Part shown: positions 41,362 through 53,441 of the stretch, piece after piece
Layout: each line of letters begins with the position of its first letter
Position numbering within the stretch: position 1 is the first letter of the stretch
Assembly: GCA_018292915.2 (NCBI GenBank)
Contig: JACVVK020000390.1
Location: 311,001-375,000, forward strand
DNA: 64,000 bases
Source of the DNA: Batillaria attramentaria
Lineage: Eukaryota > Mollusca > Gastropoda > Batillariidae
Reading direction: 5' to 3'
The notes under the pieces: model-generated
What the model was told of the DNA's origin: nothing
What the model saw: the letters and a program-made list of their open reading frames with translations, nothing else
The model's database searches: none
Translations under genes and position numbers: made by a program

Positions 41362-41908
41362 CCAGTAGTATAGGTGCTGGCCTTTTTTCTCGTTGCCCCC
41401 CGTCTTTGATATCACCCTTATGTGGTGGAAAAGGACACTAAACTCCCGAACACCCACCCCACCCACCCAGTAGTATAGGTGCTGGCCTTTTTTCTCGTTG
41501 CCCCCCCGTCTTTGATATCACCCTTATGTGGTGGAAAAGGACACTAAACTCCCGAACACCCACCCCACCCACCCAGTAGTATAGGTGCTGGCCTTTTTTC
41601 TCGTTGCCCCCCGTCTTTGATATCACCCTTATGTGGTGGAAAAGGACACTAAACTCCCGAACACCCACCCCACCCACCCAGTAGTATAGGTGCTGGCCTT
41701 TTTTCTCGTTGCCCCCCGTCTTTGATATCACCCTTATGTGGTGGAAAAGGACACTAAACTCCTGAACACCCACCCCACCCACCCAGTAGTATAGGTGCTG
41801 GCCTTTTTTCTCGTTGCCCCCCCCCCCCCCGTCTTTGATATCACCCTTATGTGGTGGAAAAGGACACTAAACTCCCGAACACCCACCCCACCCACCCAGT
41901 AGTATAGA
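41362..41908 (+). repeat. Tandem array of about 5 SINE-B tails, 106-bp unit
   Basis: Each unit runs CAGTAGTATAGGTGCTGGCC, then TTTGATATCACCCTTATGTG and AACACCCACCCCACCCACC. Spacing between CAGTAGTATAGG motifs is about 106 bp. The unit is the 3' half of SINE-B without its tRNA head, so a truncated copy was tandemly amplified. The fifth unit has a C run expanded by about 8 bases. Confidence 0.93.
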
Positions 41909-42155
41909 ATGGTTTCTTGTGCGGGTTGATTATACAGAGTCAGACTATGGGGATGCAGAGGTTTTGTTTTGGCTGTGCGTTTGATTTGATTCTGGTGTAT
42001 CAACCAGGGGACGCGTTCATTGCACATTTTTGTGGATGTCTGCGTATTGCATTTTGGGGACGCAATAAGCATTTTGAAGGGAACCCTGTGTAATTGTACG
42101 CATTTTGAAACGGCCCTGATTCCACACAAAACAGGGATAGACACAGCCTTATCAT

Positions 42156-42551
42156 GGGGCGGTCGGTGGTCTAGTGGTTAAGAGACTTGTCACCAATGCG
42201 AGAGGTCGGGGGTTCGAGCCCCACTCGGGGCAAAGAATTTTTCCTTCTTGTATGTGGCACCGTTCACTCTGGCCGATCGTTGGGGGTTCTCTCCGGGTAC
42301 TCCGGTTTCCTCCCCCTCTGCTTTGGAAATGTTCAGCCAACCAAATTTGTAAAATAAATGCAATTTTAAATTCTGAAATTTAAAAGCTGAGCTGACCCTT
42401 CGCACCACGTGATTGTAATATGTTTATGTCCAGTGTGTGAGAGAATGCGTGTGATTCACGTGAGCGTGCATGTTGGGTTCAGTTTGCGGCGCTTTGAGCC
42501 GATTCATGAAATTGGGTAAAGCGCCTATACAGTACTCATTATTATTATTAT
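42156..42551 (+). mobile_element. SINE-C, full copy with (ATT)n tail
   Basis: The tRNA-like head (GGTGGTCTAGTGGTTAAGAG, GGGGGTTCGAGCCCC) is followed by a body of about 300 bp including GCGCTTTGAGCCGATTCATG and GGTAAAGCGCCTATA, and a (ATT)n tail. Partial relatives lie at 51932-52079, 61071-61254 and 63887-64000. Confidence 0.85.
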
Positions 42552-43802
42552 GACGTCAGATGTGTGCAAAGTTTGTGGTAAACATCTTTTGTTCACTTGC
42601 TGACTCAGTAACTGCGATGAATCTGCACTGTTGCCTATTTTAAAGTAGAGCTACTACATGTATTAATTAACCCCAGAATGTACCATAATCTTGGCGTAGT
42701 TTTTCTTTCTGTAACTTGGTACCTGGATGTGTGCGTGTATATATATATATATATGTAAACTTTTTTCCGTTTATTATTTACCATCGTGTTTAGTTAGCTT
42801 GAGAATGGGGATTTTTTTTTTTTTTAAGTTAAACATGCACCGCATTCTGTTTTATACTTTTTTTTTCTTTTTTTTTTTTACTAATCTGGAGTTATTTTCC
42901 TAAAACAATAAAAGACAAACCGCTGAATTTCAAGCAGAGATATGCTATGGAATAGCTTCCAATCTCTCCTGTGCCGGTCTCATGTTCTACGTCTGAAATG
43001 CTGTCTTCATTGCTGGCATATGTACATGTGTGCTTAAGCATGATTTGATCGACATAACGGCACATGACTTTGTACCTAATTTAAATGATGCCCAGACCTG
43101 ACATCTCAGCGAGTTCGGTAATTGAATCCAGTTTGGGTTTAGCCAGCCCCAGTTAGAGTGCATGCAACTGTTTTTGAAGCTCGCTTTATATTTGCATTTC
43201 ATGCTCAGGCATCATTGTGGTTTGTTCGCCTGCATGCTTTATACACTAAAATTTCAGCTGGCTGTTACTTCTCTTTGTTTTTACTGTTTGGTTCCGTTAA
43301 GTTTTGGATGAATGCCATAGGGGAGTGGGAATGGACAGTTAGACGTTGTGTTGTATATATAAAAGCTACTCTGCTTCTTCGACTGTTGTAAAATGTCTTC
43401 TTGCATCATACAAGCACATATGAAAAATACCTGATGAAATGTGCATACGTTTCTATTAGCCATGAATATGCTGAGAGACAGAGAAATGCCAAAGTATGGC
43501 TCTGTATATATAATTCAAATGATGAAACTATTTGCAGGTTTTTCCCTCAGAAATTGTGGAAATGTTCTCTTGTTGCTTTGAAATAATTCTTGAAATGTTT
43601 GTGTCTCCAGAGAAACGTCAGGACGTGAGACCAGTGGCTCCACAGGGAGGCTTTTAGGACCAGTCGCTTCAGGTTCGTCTCAAGCCATAAATTCAACATT
43701 CAGTTCTGGATTCAGCCGCACACCTTGGATACACCCGCCTTGCCCTATGATGCGTCCAGGATACTCATCCACCACAGCAAGAAGACATGTACTTTACATG
43801 CA
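42552..43802. other. Intergenic, no recognised feature
   Basis: Short AT-rich and (TA)n stretches (42737-42754) and T runs only. Open frames here are short and lack family motifs. AATAAA signals occur, e.g. near 42907, but nothing shows which transcript would use them. Confidence 0.55.
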
Positions 43803-44025
43803 CAGCGATCGTCAAATGTGTCAGGACCATGGTAGCCATTCGGGCTACTGCCCTGAACAAAACTGGTAGCCCGAAAAAAAATTCTGGAAGCCGGAGTGGC
43901 TGCAAGGTTCTGATTCATCTCAGAATTCCTGCTCGCCATTCGGGCTACCGCTACTGGAGCTTTCACTCGCCTGACGGTAAATTTGGTAGCAAAAGCGAGT
44001 GGGCGAGCGCATTTGACAATCGCTG
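43803..44025. mobile_element. 223-bp MITE with 16-bp TIR, copy 2
   Basis: About 90% identical to 21632-21856, same orientation. CATGCA adjoins both ends (43797-43802, 44026-44031). The right TIR has one mismatch (CATTTGACAATCGCTG). Confidence 0.85.
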
Positions 44026-44442
44026 CATGCATGAAAATGTGCGCATGGATTTCATTCCTCAACCACCGCTAACAGAAGAATACAAATTTGAGACAAAATC
44101 ACTGCTTTCACATTTGAGACGTGAGTGGGGTATTAGACGAGATTGTATGGGTTTCATACAGTGGACCATAACTAGGATTTTGTTATTTTTATTTGACAGT
44201 GTGTTGCTGGTTCACACAAAAACAAAAATTGTCAAATATTTGCATGATTTTTACAACCTTGGAGCCTTGTCATGCATAGCTTGCCTTGTTGGTGTCATAA
44301 ATTAGTGACAATAAGGACGTCCATGAATTTTCAAACTTACCTGCATTTTTTTTCCCCCCTTCAGATTTATATATATAGATTCTACATATGCTAATGGAGG
44401 TGTTCATCTGATATTATTCAAAGCTGACATAATTGCATTACA

Positions 44443-44499
44443 GGGTGGGTGGGGTGGGCGTTCGGGAGTTTCACGTCCTTTTCCACCACATATTCATTG
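44443..44499 (-). mobile_element. SINE-B tail fragment
   Basis: GGGTGGGTGGGGTGGGCG then CACGTCCTTTTCCACCACAT, the reverse of the SINE-B 3' end. Only about 57 bp remain. Confidence 0.65.
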
Positions 44500-44585
44500 C
44501 ATTTCAGTTAGTCATCACCATTCTTTGATGGCCATGACAGACGATTGGCAAGAGTTTTATATTCTTAATGAATGAGCTGTAAATG

Positions 44586-45133
44586 TTAACCCTCTTTGTC
44601 TCAGAGCGCCCAGGACTCAAGCAGCTCCATAATTAGCATACCAGGGGAAGTAAATCCGCCACTTTTGGTGGGTGACCATTTGAAAAAAAATATAAAAAAT
44701 ACATAACTCATGTTTTCCAATTTCTTTTTTATTTATTGTACAAGTAGATAGAACAAATATTACTTTTCGGTAACTTGCATTTCCCAGTAAGTGTTTGCAA
44801 TATCCCCCCCCCCCCCCCCCCCAAAAAATCTGAAAATCATACTTGGGTCTATCAGCCATCACAGCTCTCCAGAATTCCATCTTAGCCGCTCTCTCAAAGC
44901 ACTTGACAAAAAAATTCGTTTTTCTTGAAAAATTGTGTCACAACTTGCAAGCACACGTTGTTAAGGAAGCAAAGCCTTTTCAGATCACAGAAATACAAGT
45001 TCTCGCAAGACTTGGTTGCCATGGAAAACATGGCGGGCAGTTGTAAACATGTGGGGGATAGCGGCCACTACCGGGCGCTCCGAGCCATACTACTGTTACT
45101 TTTTGGCGGCTGCAGCACGACAAAGAGGGTTAA
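44586..45133. mobile_element. 548-bp TTAA element
   Basis: Perfect 15-bp TIR TTAACCCTCTTTGTC at both ends, including TTAA. Contains a C18 run near 44805. No substantial ORF. It lies between GOLIM4 and the sulfotransferase. Confidence 0.75.
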
Positions 45134-45629
45134 TGGGTGTTTTGTTTGGGGTCTTTTGTCCGATGCAGAGGCAGATACGGGAAGACTTTTTGTTTGGACA
45201 TTGCTCATATTCTGAACTGATAAGAGCTGTTGGGTGGTTACACTTTCTTCTTCTTTTTTTCTCGTTTTCTTTTTTGGGGGTTTGGAGGGAGGGAGGGGGG
45301 GTTGCTTTTGAAAGTGATGAAATTTATTGAGACGGTAATTTCACAGCACATTTTAAAAATGTGTTTGAGGGTGCATGGTGTAGAGTGATGAACGTGTGCG
45401 GGTGTGAGACGTTTTCACCATTATTACAAAAGTTACAGTTTATTCATGCAAACATAATCAATATGAATAATAATGATATAATTATATGTGTGTGTGTGTA
45501 TGACGGATAGTCCCAGCTTTTACTGTCCAGCTGAGGAAACCAGAGTTTATTGCAAATTCTTCAAAACTACAGTACTGTTCCTTCTCTCCTTTCCGGACAT
45601 GTGTGTCTACCTTCTGTGTGAGCAGTGTT

Positions 45630-45800
45630 TGGTGTTTTGGGGTTGTTTTTTTTGTTTTTTGTTGTTGTTGGACATTGTTGGTTTTGTTTTTTGTTTTTTT
45701 ATTTTGTGTGTGTGTGTGTGTGTTTGTTTTTCTGGGTTTTGTTTTGTTTTTTGTTTTGTTTTTTGGGGGGGGGGGGGGGGGTTTGTGTTTTATTTTGTTT

Positions 45801-45831
<31 letters not shown>

Positions 45832-45910
45832 GGGGGAGGACACAACACCTGGAGTTTGTTTTTTGTTTTGTTTGTTTGTTTGTTGGTTGGTTGGTTGGTT
45901 GGTTGGTTTG
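45630..45910. repeat. G/T-only low-complexity block
   Basis: Almost no A or C on plus over 280 bp: runs of T, G18 and G33, GTGTGT and (GGTT)n. It explains long low-complexity open frames here. Confidence 0.9.
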
Positions 45911-48330
45911 AAGCAACATTCCACAAAGTATTACCGCATCCCGGTCCATAAACCAGAAGCTGCAAGAAGCTCTTTTGCTTGGGCAATTTCCAGAATTGTC
46001 TGTACGATAAATGTTTGGCGAAAGACAAGTATGGCTGTTTGGAAATTGGTGGACCTTTTTTTTTTTTTTAGGAATAACTAGGAAAAAAATTATGTAAGGG
46101 ATACTGAAAAAAAAATTTTCTTTTTTTAAACTTTTCATGTTTACTAGGCCTCAAACAAGCAGAATTATGTTTTAGAACAGTTTCACTTATGAGTGGGTCT
46201 GTATGCTCTAGATGTCCTTCAGACATTAGTTTTTTCCACTGTTTGGTGAATTCCGCTGCCTCTAGGCCAATTTCCGCCATCCTGCTGTCAAGGGAAAAAA
46301 GAAAAGAAAGTGGAACGAGCAGGACAGTTTATCAGAATCATGTACATCATGTATCATTCAAGCAGGGTTTTTTTGTTTTTTTCTTTCAGCCCCATGGCCA
46401 ATTTCTGCCATTTTGTATGTGTTTGCTGTTGTTTTTCCACTGTTTCACGAGGGAAAAATGGAAAAAATTGTTGGACATGCAGGACAATCTGCCTTTTAGA
46501 TGCTGTCACTGTGCAGCTCAGAACGATCTGAAAGCATAAAGATGGGGACTACAACTTTCTTTTTCTTTTTTTTTTTTAAGAGGAGGGGTTGGAGGTATTC
46601 TTTGGGAAAGCAGACACACCAATCATGTCCTGTTGTAGCTCGCTTAACGCCTGGTATGTATTCCTTGTGTGTGTGTTTTTCGTACTGCTTTTGGTTGTAA
46701 TGCAGGGTTGAATAAAGAGGGGTACGTGTTAAATATTCCTCATATATGCAAGTTAGTGATGTGGTGTTGTGTGTGTTTGCGAACAAAACAGTATACACAC
46801 GTTGACCAGATCTCTTCGTCGCTGCTTACAGCGCCTTTCTCTGTGTCAAATGTTTTTTAAAAATTCTGTTTTGTCAAAACTGGCTGAGTATCCGTGGTCT
46901 GTGTTGGAGAATTTATGTCTGGAACTTTTCCTTGTGATTGTAGAGCATGGTGGGACAATGTTCGTAAGGACATGTTTCGTCCCAAACAAAATTTTAATTG
47001 CTGTGTAAGATTGTATGATGAGTTGTGCTAGATGCTTTGTAACCAGTTTTGTGGTGAAGACAGATGTTATTTTTTCAGGGTTGTACTAGTTGTGTCAGTG
47101 AATTATAGTGTGTGTGTGTGTGTGTGTGATAGAGAAAGAGAGTTTAAACTACTGTAAGTTAGGAATGACTGTCAGGGTTATTGCACCCAGATTCAAACCT
47201 GTTGGTGTAATATTGTAAAGTTTAAATTGTAGTTGTGCTTTTGCATGTCCGTACGTACTTAACATTTTCAGGTCAATTCACTTTTTTACACATTCAGTTT
47301 TCATGGACAGGACATCTTCCTGCAGGGTTAAAAAAAATCTAAATCTACATATTTCACCTCCCTTTTTTTCGTAACCTATATATATAACTCTATCGCCTTC
47401 AAAGTTCTGGAGATGTTTTCCTGCACATGAAATATGCAAGAAGGAAAAATCGTGATTCTGTAGCAGTACAAGCATTTTTGCAAGATTTTTTTAAAATTAT
47501 TTTGATGAAAGCATTTTGGTATTTGCAGTGACTCCTTGTGAAAAGAACCAAATGTCGGTCCATGGTAGAGGTGTAGTCAGTTTTCAAAGTTTAGCGGCCA
47601 TAGTCAAGTGCGTATGACTTGGCTTTGAGGAATTAAGAAAAGTTTTGTTGCTCTAGATAGTAAGCACGTTACTCACACATCAGAAATTCTGTCGGTATGA
47701 CCACTGCTGTTGGATTGTGCCAAATGTTTTGGTGTCCGTCGTTACATGTGAGAAATTTTCCCTTTGAGGTACCAAGTGACTTGACACAGGTGTCAGAATT
47801 GCTTGATTTGCCTCAATGTTAGTAGTCTCGTTCGTTTTGTGCATAAATGGAATTATTTCAGCTTCATCACAGTGACCAAGATGGTCTGTATTTTACTGTG
47901 ATTACTGCATTGTTTGTACTTTATTATGATCTGTGAATTGTTTGTAATTTGTGTCATAATTGGTGATTGAACTGTTCTCAGAGTTGGGGTAACGTGTGTT
48001 ATATGATACCCGAGGGTGATTTCATATTTTCCTGGTACTTCTTTGCTGTGTGTGCGCATACGCCATGTGCATACACTTGTGGGTGTACAGTACCTAATTA
48101 TATTGAAGGCTTTGTTACTTGTGAAAGTGAGAGACTTAGAATGTGTACGTTGTCTGAGTGGTTGGTTCACTTGTATCTGATTCTGTAGCAATACATTCAG
48201 TATTGCGTAATGCCAGGCACAGATACATAACCTAAAAGTCTGATTAACTGTTATCGATAATCATGAGTGGCCCGTTCTCCCGAAGTGGTAGATATAAGTC
48301 ACACCCTGGCATTCCACGCAACACACAAAA

Positions 48331-48380
<50 letters not shown>
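48331..48380. repeat. Poly-G run, 50 bp, uninterrupted
   Basis: Exactly 50 G. It lies between GOLIM4 and the sulfotransferase, outside any recognised element. Confidence 0.95.
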
Positions 48381-48382
<2 letters not shown>

Positions 48383-50709
48383 TATACTGCCAGTACCTAC
48401 TTCAACTGATGGCTGCATTCACAATTTTAGGAGTACAAACACTGTTTTAATATCAAATTAAAGGGCATTTTTCTCCTCTTTCTAAACATCGGCATATCTC
48501 AAGATTGATTTTTTGTTGAGTGACTGACCTACCATTTTGTGAGAATGGGTTACATTCTCATATGGATGTTCAAGTTCATACTGTACTTGTATAATTTACA
48601 TGTAGTTTCACTTTTGAAAAGAAAGTTTAAACACAGTCTAAGCCTTTCCGTTTATTGTTATATTATTGGCGCAACTTTAAAGTTTTTGTGTGCTCGGTTG
48701 GTTGGTCAGTTGGAGTGCAACATCCCAGCCACATTTCTGTAAGTTGCAATGCTTGCTATTTCTTAGTGTATACTGTTGTGTGTATGCAGGCATACTGCAG
48801 CACTGTTGCCGGGCACACAACATACTAATTTCCCCCATCGTTCATTTTGTCTCATATTGCCAAGTTGTGTGTGAGCTGCCCTATTTGACGTTGTAAGTCA
48901 GGGGTCAGTCTGCATGCGCGACGACTACCAGTGGCTACAGTAATTACTACATGTGAGACTATAAATAATATGGATGGGTGTAAGGAAACTCTGTGGCCTC
49001 TTTCACATTATGCATGTAGTTTTCAGCATACGATGCTGTGATAGTCTGCTTAGAGCTTGGTTTTTGTGTTCAGTGCATTTGGTAATTCAGTCGCCAGTGA
49101 TTTTTAGCGGTAACGTTTTATGGAACCACTGTTGTAGACCTATCAAAAGAGAAAAGGTTGATTCTGGCCTGGTGACCTAGTATATTTCATGACAGTCGGG
49201 CCTCGCAGTTCCTCTGGTTCTGCTTGGTATAAGCGACATTTTCATTGCTTGCTTGTAAACCCTAGAAGTCCTTTTCAAAGAATGTTACAATTCCATATTA
49301 ATACTTTGACGTCATTCACTGACATCACTGTTTCTGGCTGTCTCATGAAGGTTTCTTAGCAGCACACGCCAATTACTGAGAGTGATTACCGTTGACATCA
49401 TCATCACTTGAGGCTTTGTCGAGGTGTAATCTCCATACTTATTTTTACAGCTCGCGTTTTCATGAAAAATTTCAGTCATGTCGAGAAGAAACGGAAAAAC
49501 AGGACTACAATTGTTGTGAAATAAATCAGGTCACTCGGCCAGGATCAACTTTTTACCTTTGTTAGGTATATGAATATTGGTTTCATGAAAAGTTATGGCC
49601 GAATATCATTGGTGGCTGAATTACCAAACGCACTTTATCGTGGAGTGTAAGTGGCACATGGTTTGAAGAGCCGCATGTCAACGTGATTTTCAGAAAGTGA
49701 TAGAATCATCCAGGAATGATACCCCACGTCTGTTGTTAGAGTGAAACTGTACAGTTTGGTGGGTCTTCTGGGTCAATGACAAAGGAAAAACAAATACAAA
49801 ACAACAACAACAAATTACAAAACAGATTGTGGTTAAGTTACCAGCACAAAACAGATTGCTGGCTTGCCAAAAACGTTCACACATTTTGTTTCACACACAA
49901 ATATCCCCCCCCCCCCCCCTTTTTTTTTTTTTTTTAATACTCTTGCTCATTAAATTTTTTGCACTGTGCGCGAAAATCAGACACGATTGTCATCGCAGCG
50001 AACACAGGTATAATTGAAGTTTAACACTCCCACTAAGCCAAATTTAAATCCATACAGCCATACATTAAATATGATTTACATGACCCCAAATTTACTTGGT
50101 AGGAGTATACAATTTTATATGGACACAAGCTGCATGCATTGAGCCACTAGCACACAAGATTTCCAGCTGTGAACATTGGCCTGTAAGAAGCATTGGCAAT
50201 ATGGCACCCAAACTTTAAATGTGCATTCACAATGGAAAGTTGATGCCAGTAAGCGTTCAAAAGAAAGAAATAGCATAAAAATCCATTTCTGCCCCAGGTT
50301 TCTGGGAAGAAAAGCTTATAACAGTAGCATTTGATGACGGGCTACCCGTCGTCGTCTGTAAGCGTGAACAGGCTTTGCTTTCATTGGATCACTCTCTGTG
50401 CCGTTTACACCCCATGAACTTGTTTATTTAGTCATCAGTGCTTTTTTTTTTTTTTTCCTCTTCTTCTTCTTTTTCAAATTTGTGGTTTCACTTGTACACT
50501 GACTGGATACCGGTTCAACGCACACATGGTTGACAACAGTAAATGGAAAATTGTACATACGTGACATTGTGAGTTTAAGTTTATTGCTTTTGTAGTTTTG
50601 CGGGCTATGGGAAAAAGAGTGTGTGGTGTTGTACGGCAGGTGTGTGCATCATGGGAAAGTGCTCCCGTTTGGAATAAATTTCAAGATCTTCACCTGGGTT
50701 TCTCTCGTT

Positions 50710-51080
50710 ATTTTTGTTGTGTGTGTGTGTGGGCGTGTTTTGTTTTGGGCTCATTTTGTTTTGTATTTTTGGGGGGTTTTTTGGTTGTTGTTTTGTTGGA
50801 TTTTTTGCTTTGTTTTGTTTTTTGTTTTTCTTTCTTGTTTCGTTTTTGGTTTGGTTTGGTTGGGGGGGGGGGGGGGGGGGGTTGGGTTGTTTGTGTTTTT
50901 GTTTTTTTTATGGGGGGGGGGGGGGCTGTCTTGGGTTTTTTGGTTGGTGGTGTTCTTTGGTTGGGTGGTTTTGGTGTTTTTTGTTGGGTTTTTTTTTTTT
51001 AAGGGGGGGGGGGGGGGGATTCTCTGTGTGTGTATGTGGTGGTGGTGATGTGTTGGGTTTGTCCACTTTGTTGTTTTTTG
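50710..51080. repeat. G/T-only low-complexity block beyond sulfotransferase 3' end
   Basis: Strongly strand-asymmetric G/T sequence with G20, G15 and G17 runs, beginning about 120 bp beyond the sulfotransferase stop on its 3' side. Confidence 0.9.
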
Positions 51081-51203
51081 TTAGGTGGGATGGGGATGAA
51101 TCTGCAGTAAACAATGGTCATGAAATATGCATCAGGAAACTTCATGGACAAAAATGTGTAATAAATACGATTAACCATGACCACACACCACAACCATGAC
51201 AAG

Positions 51204-51310
51204 CTACAGCAGGGGCTGAAGCGAAGAACGTCCCAGTCTCTCTGACAGAATTTTGTCAAACTCTGCTGCCTGCTGCTCTGTAAACCACTTATGTCCTTGG
51301 CCACTCTCTC
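51204..51310 (-). CDS. Sulfotransferase exon 5
   Basis: Encodes [19 protein letters not shown] then [16 protein letters not shown] and stop TAG at 51204-51206. The pattern G..G..K..FT....FD is the standard SULT C-terminus. The acceptor is TGTACAG|GAGAG. Confidence 0.92.
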
Positions 51311-53384
51311 CTGTACAGAAAACGCTCATCATGATGACACATAATATAAAACACAAAAAAATTATATACATATAAAAATAATACAGTGTTACATATTTTG
51401 AGACTTGATTCAGACCTTGGTTGTGCTCTGTCCTGCACAGTGTGCTTTTTCCCTAGCTCCCCAAAAGTTAAGATTCTGTATGTTAGTCTAGGCATGAATT
51501 TGATATGGACATTCAAGGCCAACCTGATGACGTATCTGCACTCAAAAATCACTGTTACAGTGCGTGTTATATCTCGGTCACCAACGACTGTGGATGACAA
51601 CTGTTGACAGAGCCACTCTTGTAGACGTATTGCAGAGACTGAAAAGGCTATTCAGCATGTTGTGACTTAATATATTTAATAACAGCGAGTCCGTGTTCTC
51701 TGTCTTTCCGTTTCTTCTCGGCTTAAGTGAAACCACACTAAATTCGACATATTCACTGGTGGGGTGTTTTTTTTTGGTTGTTGTTGTTTGTTGTTTTTTG
51801 TTAAACCTTACAAACCCTATTCAAGGAATGAAACTAATCCAAAATAGCACTTTGACGTCGTTCACTACTTCACTTTTTTCCCACTGTCTACAGAGTACAT
51901 GCCAATTACTGGGATGAACATATCTAAATCAGAGGGGAGGAAGCCGGAGTACCTGCAGAGGACCCCCAATGATCGGCCCGAGCGAACTTGGTGCCACGTA
52001 CAAGAAGAAAACTTCTTTTTTTTTACGCCTAGGACTCGAATCTGGTGACAAAGTCTCTTCACCACGGCACCACCGACTGCCTACTACTTTTGGAAAATAC
52101 ACGTTTAACAGTGACTCGACTAGGGGCGGAAGGAAGAGTACATTGTGACACCCTCAGCGCTCAAGCAAGCAAAAGGGAGCGAACAACACACCTTGGCGAA
52201 ACACAGTGCTCTTCTCTTCATGGTAGAGGGACGCGGTGGGATCTGGAACGCTTTCTTTGTGCTGTTTCATTTTCTTGAAGTCCGTTTGCTCAGCAACTTG
52301 CTCAGCTAAGGAGGCCGGGGCACCCAGAAACTCAGCCAGGCGTTGGATCTCACGTAGTGTATCCTTGCGACAGGATTCAAGTACAATGGTTAGTGACAGT
52401 TCAGTTCAGTTGAGTGCAGTTTATTTCCAGAAACCCCATTGAGGTGGGGGGGGGGGGGGGAGACAGGGATGAATATATGCACACAGCAACATCAGAGGTG
52501 GTATGTGCGCTAGTCAGCAGCTTCTATGTAGTTGAGCATATGTTCCTATCCGGCCATGAAAAAAAAAAAAATTCACATAAGCACACATGATACTTCTGCA
52601 TACTCACTCACATCTATACAGAACACAAACAGTAGAAAATCAAATAAACAAACATACATTCGTCCATTGTTTAAGTAATAAGCCATGCTGAAACGAACGT
52701 AGTCGTACATCAAGAAATACCAGCCCTACTTGACTCAGGTCAGAACACAGCCTGAATAATCCGTCTCAGAACTAAGATGCCCTGCCTACTGCACAAACGG
52801 AGAGTACGTGATTTTTTTCCTGGTCTGAGTACTGAACTGGACTCGCATTGTTCATAACGATATTTTTTTTTCATGTTTGCTAAATCACTTGCAATACACG
52901 ACTGTTCTTTTTATTTGTAATCACTGCGACCAAATTTCCCACATAAGAATGTAATGAACTAAAGAGAAATAATAATAATCATAATAAGAAGAAGAAGAAA
53001 AATTTGTCTGGCACCCAACCTCCTGCTGGAGCTCTGGGCGCCTGACAACAGCAAAGCCATTACATACACACATACAACACATTCTTACATACATCACGAT
53101 CATGATGATGGTAATGGTTATATTCGTATGAAACAGTAGTACTCACATGATACAGTAATACACACATGTACACATGCATACATACATACATACATACATA
53201 CACTGGTGCACGCAGTCTACCATACATCAAATTTTACCAACATGATAAGATGACAGAAATACTTACAGCCTTGAGCTTTTCATAATGGACAACATGCACG
53301 GGTAGTTCAGGATGCTCCTTCAGTCCTTTCTCGAAACTCAGCACCCAGTTTGCCCAGGAGTTTAACGGCACTGCAAATTACATT

Positions 53385-53441
<57 letters not shown>

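Larger units (their letters stand above)
45134..51203. other. Intergenic between GOLIM4 and sulfotransferase, no gene seen
   Basis: Six kilobases with low-complexity G/T blocks, the G50 run and a loose duplication at 46200-46330/46380-46500 (GGCCAATTTC.GCCAT, GGGAAAAA, CAGGACA). No exon-like block with conserved residues. The last 600 bp are probably the sulfotransferase 3' UTR. Confidence 0.5.

Noticed and set aside
45482..46138. Long frames on both strands
   Set aside because: Low-complexity G/T and T runs produce Gly/Phe/Val or Pro/Lys/Thr repeats, not a protein.
50598..51199. Three overlapping plus-strand frames of 134-161 codons
   Set aside because: All derive from the G/T-only block.
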